Shown piece by piece: positions 58,401 to 64,000 of a DNA stretch of 64,000 nucleotides. The translations under genes were made by a program, and so were the position numbers. The stretch comes from Ornithodoros turicata (lineage: Eukaryota; Arthropoda; Arachnida; Ixodida; Argasidae): NCBI RefSeq assembly GCF_037126465.1, contig NC_088203.1, positions 106,416,409 through 106,480,408 of the forward strand, written 5' to 3'. Numbering within the stretch: position 1 is the stretch's first letter; the number at the start of each line of letters is the position of its first letter. Below the pieces are notes generated by a model that saw only the letters and a program-made list of their open reading frames with translations, searched no databases and had not been told where the DNA came from.

Positions 58401-61400
58401 ACTATAGCCATCTCGCATCTTAACCTTAAACTGTCCATAGTCTTTACCGGATTTCCCCAATAATTATCTTCTGACCTTGTGACGCGCCAAAAAGGACATA
58501 AAAATACTGTAGTCGGCAGCACCTTCTGGTATACATGTACCTGAGCGCAAAGACTCGCACAGACTCGCCGAGAGCATGTGGGTCGACCCTCCTTTGCATT
58601 CTTGCGCGTGGCAATTATACATATTTAGGAATAGCATACTATTTTAACCTACGAAGTCCTAGCAGCCTAAAAAATGTAATATTTTGATATTTTTATTCGC
58701 GGTGTTATTAGCGTGCGGGTATTCTTAACGTATTCACTGGATTTTGCAGGCTGCTGGAGAGATGAGACCAGCCTTCGCGGAAGAGGTGCAGGTGAAAGCA
58801 TTCAGAGGTACGTACCAAGTTTTTTTCCAGGTTGTGATCTTGGTTCATGCGTGCCTCTTCTACGTAGTGTGCATAGCATTGACACAAGCCGACGGCTTGA
58901 CACTCCCGCAGGTGGTTGGAATACGTTGGTGTCTGTCTGTGCAAGGATCGAACGCAATCCAGTGATTGACCTTACGATACACGTACTTATCATCTTGAGC
59001 ACAGTTCTGTTGGCTTTAGACAGCCATAACGCCAGTCAAGAAATGAAGGGAGTCATCAGCTGGGGAATAACGGTCAGTTCTCATGGATGATATTATTGCG
59101 TATAGAGCGCTCGTACGTGAACGCTATATATAGTAGCGAAAGGGAATCGTTTGCACCAACGTGCTATAACGTGCAGCGCTAACCACATGACGTGCATAAT
59201 GCAAAAAAGCGCTCTATTCCATCGGTTTGAACCTACATTGCAAGGGGGGTAAGAGACGCGTAGAAAATAGCGAAAGCGAAACTAATTTGGCTGTGCCTTC
59301 ACAGGCGTCCCCTCCACTAAAGCGGGAGAGGTCACACGCTCACGAGAATCAATAGAAATGGCTGTCATGCCAGAGCACAAGACGAGTTGGAACACGTAGA
59401 TATTCTGCTCTAGAATACACGGGTACAAGGGGTGCATGATGTAGTGAACCTTGAACCAAAGTGTCCAATCCGATCATACCGAACAAGAGACACAGCCCAC
59501 TGCATTCGTCTTCCGTGGGGAAAGCACGGCCGGGAATGCCGAATGTTTCTATTAATGCAGCGATTTTCAGGTCTGGTGTCGCGTGCTCAGGCATGGCGCT
59601 GCCATGTACCGGTCAGTAGAGGATAGCGTGTCAGACGAACGCAATGCATTCTGGACAGGTCATTGTCACGCGTTATTGCAAACGTCACGTGCGCGCGACC
59701 ATAAAAATGGCGCCGCCCGCGGTCAGCAGCAAAACCGTTTGTAAACTGTTTCTGCGCCATTAGTTTTGTCCGGTTGCCGTAAAACAAGTAGGTTTGCAAA
59801 TATCGTACCGTATCGCAGACCGCTCCAAATAATGCACTCAGCCAATTTGATGCACTCAGACTTTGGATAATTTTCTTAGTGATTTACTCGCTTATCTACT
59901 CGCTTTGTGCTGACAGGGGAACGTCCCCAGGCGGCAAAACGGAGAAAAAGCAAAGCCACGTGTCTTGAAAATGATGTTATGCAGATTTTGCCGTACGCTA
60001 TGCTGCTTGAGGATGTCTACAAAAACAGTGGTGGCAGGTTGATGGGTCTCAAGTGTGTTTCTGCATTGTACGAAACATCGACGAGATCCAGTGCAAGCGT
60101 CAGGTACTTCAGTTATCACGAGTCAATGGCCCATACAACAAGGGCGGGACACGGCGATGGACATCGAACCATCTGGCGCAAGTCAACGCTTGCGACAACG
60201 AAAGAAAAGGCTATAAATCCTACTTCTAACGTGAACGTAATTGAAATGGTGCATAGCGATGGTATAGCGAAACCAGATAATGTGTGCGAGGAGTTCGTTC
60301 GATTAGATCAGACGTTTTTTAGAATTGAAAGTCGAGGGCATCGCACATGTGGCGGTCGCATGGCGAGATTCCCCACAAATCTCCAGGCACAGGTGTTTTC
60401 TTTCCCAGCAGGCGGTGAGTGCGGCATTCGCTATCGAAATGGCCATCAAGCTCATCGCACAAGGCTTTCGATTCTTCTCCAAGAAATTTGCGATGCTCGA
60501 CTTCTGCGCTGTTGTCCTGGGCATCACCTCAGATATCCTGGTGTTGCAACGTGTTCCAGTGGGCCGCAACATGCGCTTCTTAAGACTCGTAAGGTGGACT
60601 CGCGCAATAATGGTTCTCCTTATTCCTGCACCTTGAATCCCTTCCTGACTGGAGCAATACAGCGTAAAAATGATTGTCCACCATATTCAGTATGACAAGT
60701 ACAACTATCTGGCTATATTAGATTGCAAACAGTGCGTGCCTATTTGAAACTATCAGTCTCTCGTTGGTGTCCCAGTTTCGGCTAATCTACGTGGCTCGCA
60801 CTTGGGATACTCTCTTCTACATGATCAACCGTCTGCTGTCTCTGAAAGAATCCTTGATGTACCTGATGGCGGTGATCAGCGTCGTGGTCGCCACTCTGGC
60901 CATAGTGGCTCTGTACCTGTTCTCCGTCCAGAAGCCCTCGCAGTCGCGATGGAACTGCGACGATTTCTTCCACAGCTTGCTGCTCATCGTTCGTGTCTTC
61001 TGCGGTGAACTGTTCGAACCCCTTATGGGCTGTTTCCACGAAGGCCACAGTCCTGTGCTGTGTGTTGGCTTCTACATCTTAGTCTTTTTCATTGGCAACT
61101 ACGTCCTGCTCAACGTCTTCTTGGCTTTCCTGCTAGGAAATTTCAGTGTGGACAACATTGTTCAACGGGTAAGTTGAACACATGGTGAGGTGAACGAAGA
61201 TTATAGCTTCTGTGGACTAATGTGGAGAATATCTGTTACGTTACATAATGAGGGTTCCGTGTAATAATGGTTTCAGTTGTGGTAACTCATGGTAGCCTGG
61301 GGCGGCGACATGAACTGCTCCTCGAAATGTAGTCGTGGGGTTTTGCAGAAGCACTGTACAGATCGGATCACCAGTGGCCAGAGATTGCCTCGTGCTCACA

Positions 61401-63310
61401 ATGGGTGCGTTTTTTTTATATTCTACCCGTGTAACTCGGGGGTAACCCTTACTGGGCGAAAAATCGAGGGTGACGGAAGTGACGTCATAACCTACCGGCG
61501 AAAATTCAACTCTCGTCGTTCGAGGGTTACTCTGGGTACCTACTCTCACTGACCCAGCTCAGCAGGTGGGTAGCAGAGGGTCATGACGTCACACGACGTC
61601 AAGTGAGAGTCCCGCGTCTTTTAACTTTCGGATTCCGAGCATATTTCGGTGGCTTTAGCACGACTATTGTTTCGTTGGATGCATGCCTTTTTCTTCCTTC
61701 GTCAAATGCGTCAAGCAGCACAAGTGCCGCAACTTCTACAATCATACCCTCGTCAAAAACGTCGTCTGCCTCTGCCGCCATGTTCGCTGAGACGGGCGTA
61801 ACTCGTAACGGGCGAAAATTTCTAAACGGGGGGTACCTACCCACAGGTCACGTGACATCTCACTCGGGTCACGTGGTGCGTAACCCGGGGGTTACCCGGG
61901 TAGAATAAAAAAAAACGCATCCAATGAGAGTCATAAACGTGGTCTTTTAGATTTATTTTTTTGCTCTTCCGTATTCTGGCCTCATGAGCGACGACGTTTT
62001 GCCAAGGGTCTGTAAGGTACATGGTATTTAATATCCCTCGGCGAAGACGACGTGTGACACTGTATGCCATGACACTAAGCTGCAGGCGACCGAGTTTCGA
62101 TCCGCAAGCAATTGCGATCAGCAGCACCTGACAGCACACCTCGCTATTATTGTGTAACGGTAGCTCTTCTCAAAATCCTTTATGCAACGCACGAAATGTC
62201 CCCCACAAGCTATCTCGTAATGCGAGCAAACTTCATTCAGAAATGTACATCACAACGCAGTACTCAAATAATTGGTGCATTTTCCAGAATTCTCCCGGGG
62301 AAATCCTTTTCGAAGAATGGATGAGTCGCTTAAAGACTTACATCCGGAGCCGCATCTACCCTCCTGTCACAGTACGTGTTCTTTCCGTCTTAGTAAATGC
62401 GACATAAATAGTATAGTATCCGTATACTGAAAATTCGGATATAATCGCAGTAAATGTTGATTAACTGTGCATAGTAGTGCATCTTCGACGCAGTCTTGGG
62501 AAAAAGTCCTGTCGTTGATGACAGTCAGACCTCTCAGGGAACAGACATGAAGCATAGTTCAGAGCATAGTTCAGAGCATAGATCTCTACAGAACAGAGAG
62601 AAAAACAGGCGCTCCCCTCTAACCGCTATCGGAAAGAGATCGCTTAAACCACAAGTGGTTACTATCTAATATTCGACGGTCGCACAGTAGTAAAAGTTGC
62701 TTCGGCAGCAGGGCGGAGCGGGTAGAATATGGACAGCTCCGAATAAACCTTTTCTCTCAAGACCGTCTTCATGAGAAAGATTTCATTGGCTGTGGGGAAG
62801 GATAGTCATGGCATGGTGTTTGCACAAACTGCGCTCATTTCCTCGCTATTTTGATATTGTCCTCTCCCATAGCGCAGCCAATGAAATCTTTCACGAAATC
62901 CGGACTGCTTTAATGATCTGCGAGTTGAACAGCAAATTCTGCTGTATTCACACAGATTACGTCTCCGTTGTGCTATAGGTCGCGTCCTAATACTTTATTT
63001 CAGACCGTTCCTCAAAGAGCGAGGCCGATGATTGATGATGAAGACCACATTCCTCCTTGTTTTCATTACGACCTGAATGATAGGTACGACTCGACATTCG
63101 TATCCGATAATGATCAGCGTGTAGATCGCCCATATGCCACGTTCAGCACCGGTATACATATATGTACCCTGCTCCCCTTCTAGACTGTTCAGTGCTGTTC
63201 CCTTCCAAGGCTTCTGGCTTGGACTTCGACGAACTGCCAGACGTATCATCACGCACAAAGTCTTCCGTATATTCATGGTTCTGCTTATCATTCTCAGCAG
63301 CATTGTGCTG
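49452..63310 (+). CDS. Voltage-gated sodium channel alpha-like protein, 5' part (domains I, II, start of III)
   Basis: Seventeen exons join in phase: 49452-49550, 51198-51325, 51388-51468, 52191-52319, 53118-53215, 54649-54755, 54815-54978, 55708-55852, 56145-56291, 56778-57044, 58750-58807, 58912-59072, 60412-60588, 60776-61168, 62288-62371, 63004-63083, 63184-63310. The gene continues past the window. Nav signatures: GIPLVEVD and YYVHRFSAEKAF in the N-terminus; ARGFVFHKYTYLRDVWNCLDF (DI S2-S3); DI pore TLDSWEV (filter D); DI S6 YLVNLMLAIIVHTY; DII pore RVFCGELFE (filter E); DII S6 LLNVFLAFLLGNF. Both linkers are short (I-II about 125 residues, II-III about 75). DI S4 is SLRPFRLLKVFTIFPG and DII S4 is MRFLRLFRLIYVARTW, both altered from Para. 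It is likely a divergent paralogue. The first exon could start further upstream. Domains III-IV, the inactivation gate and the DEKA/DEEA class cannot be seen. Confidence 0.92.
49925..50180. repeat. Dispersed element, family C copy 2
   Basis: Same orientation and block order as 40,975-41,210. The palindromic GGGGGGTTGGGCGCCCCCC end is partly changed. It lies in the first intron of the channel gene. Confidence 0.7.
50205..50485. repeat. Dispersed element, family B copy 2
   Basis: Inverted relative to 25,317-25,615. Shares GGATTTTTGTTCTGAAAATGG and the end GGGACACCCTGTATATG. Confidence 0.6.
53852..54505. repeat. 116-bp minisatellite with an inverted first unit
   Basis: Direct units start with GTTGAG at 53971, 54087, 54203, 54319 and 54435, exactly 116 bp apart; the last is partial. 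The preceding segment 53852-53969 is the same unit in inverse orientation (GAAGACAAGGACAGGGTAGA). It lies in the intron before the channel exon at 54649. Confidence 0.88.
55045..55170 (-). repeat. tRNA-like repeat, one-armed copy
   Basis: The minus strand reads TTAGCTCAATTGGTAAGAAC, stem CTGGA/TCCAG around loop TCGGTAA, and a degenerate B box GGGGTCGAGTCC, followed by CAGCTGGCTAACC and CAGTGACTTCC. The right inverted arm of the complete copy is missing except for GCGACTTCC. Confidence 0.7.
55230..55490 (+). repeat. SINE, copy lacking the tRNA head
   Basis: Matches copy 1 through GGGTTTTCCGAAGACTTTCC, GTCGGCACAGTTCCCCCTGA, a duplicated CCCCACCCCTTCCTG block and CACAGTTGCTTCGCGGCCCT, ending in an A/TA-rich tail. 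It lies directly beside the tRNA-like repeat. Confidence 0.75.
57220..57467. mobile_element. Foldback MITE family A, copy 2
   Basis: An almost perfect palindrome: CTCTTAAAAATGAACTTCACC...GGCGTACGCCTTTTTTGTGACA / TGTCACAGAAAAGGCGTACGCC...GGTGAAGTTCATTTTTAAGAG. The arms are about 115 bp with a loop of some 15 bp. It is in an intron of the channel gene. Confidence 0.88.
57468..57686. mobile_element. Foldback MITE family A, copy 3 (diverged subfamily)
   Basis: Directly abuts copy 2. Its arms share CACGCTCCTAGCCAA and TGAAGTTCATTGTTAAGAG, but the centre is GAGGCGGAGCCTATTTTGTG instead of GGCGTACGCC. It is therefore a second subfamily inserted end to end. Confidence 0.85.
57877..58174. mobile_element. 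MITE with CACTCTCAGAAAAAA termini
   Basis: The left end CACTCTCAGAAAAAAA..GCGTGTG is matched inverted by CCACGCTTTTTTCTGAGAGTG at the right. Inside, GGTGGTAACTTCT and its inverse repeat, and a GGCGTACGCC block resembles family A. Confidence 0.75.
61405..61922. mobile_element. MITE with long GC-rich TIRs and AATG flanks
   Basis: GGTGCGTTTTTTTTATATTCTACCCG..GTAAC at the left is inverted at the right as GTTACCCGGGTAGAATAAAAAAAAACGCATCC. AATG flanks both sides (61401-61404 and 61923-61926). Intronic in the channel gene, non-coding. Confidence 0.8.
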
Positions 63311-63559
63311 GTAAGGACCTACACACGGTAGGGGCATGCCTCTACATTTCCAAAAAGACACAAACAAGAAAAAAAAAAGAAAAAAGGCGGAGAAGATTGC
63401 TTGATGATGATGATGAGCATCTTGGAAGTCTTTTAAAAGAGTGACTCCTATTGTTTTTAAATTTTTGCTGCTGCGTGTTCTGCACTACATAAAATGGACT
63501 CCCACGAAAGAACGATTAGTGCAGGTGCTGGTACAGAGCGCGCGCGCGAGGCCCGGTGG

Positions 63560-63800
63560 TAGTGGTGGTGGTGGTGGTGAAAGGGCTCGCAGTTGTCGGC
63601 CTCACAGAGATGGGCAACGTCACGACCGACGCCCTGGGGGAATGTGTGTCCTGGGCCGACTTCTAAGGGAACTGTGCCGACATATGTCTGAAAGCGTTTG
63701 AGGAAAACCAAGGGAAAACCCCAGACAGCACAGCCGGCACTGGGATACGAACCCGGGTACCTCCCCGTCTCGACGTGACATGGCCATCGAGGCCCTCTGT
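63560..63800 (-). repeat. tRNA-derived SINE, copy with head
   Basis: On the minus strand a B-box-like GGTTCGTATCCCA (about 63745-63757) precedes CAGCCGGCTGTGCTG..GGGTTTTCCTTGGTTTTCCTC, CAGACATATGTCGGCACAGT, TCCCTTAGAAGTCGGCCCAGGACACACATTCC and GTCGTGACGTTGCCCATCTCTGTGAGG. It follows the last channel exon seen here. Confidence 0.75.
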
Positions 63801-64000
63801 TCCGTGCACTTTAAAAAAAAACCTCCACTCGTGTAAATAACGTATCGGAGAACGGAGGAACGTCGTGACATGGCGTGGTCCCCGGGCACGTGACTCATGG
63901 TGTACAGCGAGTCAGCGACACAGCTCAAGCAGGTATAAGCGGCGCGTGAGCTGAGAAGAAAAAAAAAATGAAGAAAAGGCACGGGGACCTTCCCACGTCA

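Noticed and set aside
1..64000. CRISPR array, operon or prokaryotic island
   Set aside because: The tandem repeats lack unique spacers and all real genes have introns or eukaryotic families; nothing suggests bacterial DNA.

Overview
This is eukaryotic nuclear DNA: genes are split by GT-AG introns, intergenic and intronic DNA is full of MITEs, tRNA-derived SINEs and decayed LINEs, and a large satellite array contains a 100-N assembly gap. The protein set (a TRAF-like zinc-finger/MATH protein, a divergent sodium channel, a membrane-anchored GH18 chitinase-like protein) and the repeat style suggest a chelicerate, most likely a hard tick. That organism call is inference; the gene identities rest on conserved motifs and on exon phases that join without error.

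Layout. 1-4,310: gene-free, with a SINE and two inverted-repeat elements. 4,311-4,832 (+): intronless TPRKB/Cgi121 (KEOPS subunit). 6,442-17,315 (-): complete nine-exon BTBD1/2-type BTB-BACK-PHR gene of 533 codons, with a solo LTR and several MITEs in its introns. 17,630-19,335: broken LINE reverse transcriptase interrupted by another repeat. 21,187-30,552 (-): complete twelve-exon METTL25B (RRNAD1) gene of 473 codons, including a 33-nt micro-exon and a probable GC-AG intron. 31,300-35,500: MITE, SINE and LINE remnants. 35,558-36,757 (+): intronless TRAF-like gene. 37,703-41,966 (-): four-exon, 448-codon type II membrane GH18-like protein that has lost the catalytic motif, with a pseudogenised duplicate exon at 43,177-43,495. 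44,020-48,913: 238-bp satellite with 476-bp higher-order periodicity. 49,452 to beyond the right half (+): 17 exons of a voltage-gated sodium-channel-like gene covering the N-terminus, domain I, domain II and S1 of domain III; it runs off the window.

The genes do not form one pathway. TPRKB (tRNA t6A synthesis), BTBD2 (probable cullin-3 adaptor) and METTL25B (methyltransferase fold) look like conserved housekeeping genes. The TRAF-like, GH18-like and channel genes look lineage-specific and fast-evolving. No wholly new multi-gene system is evident. The most interesting items are the pseudoenzyme GH18 membrane protein, the sodium channel paralogue with modified S4 voltage sensors, and a tRNA-like repeat built as a near-perfect foldback.
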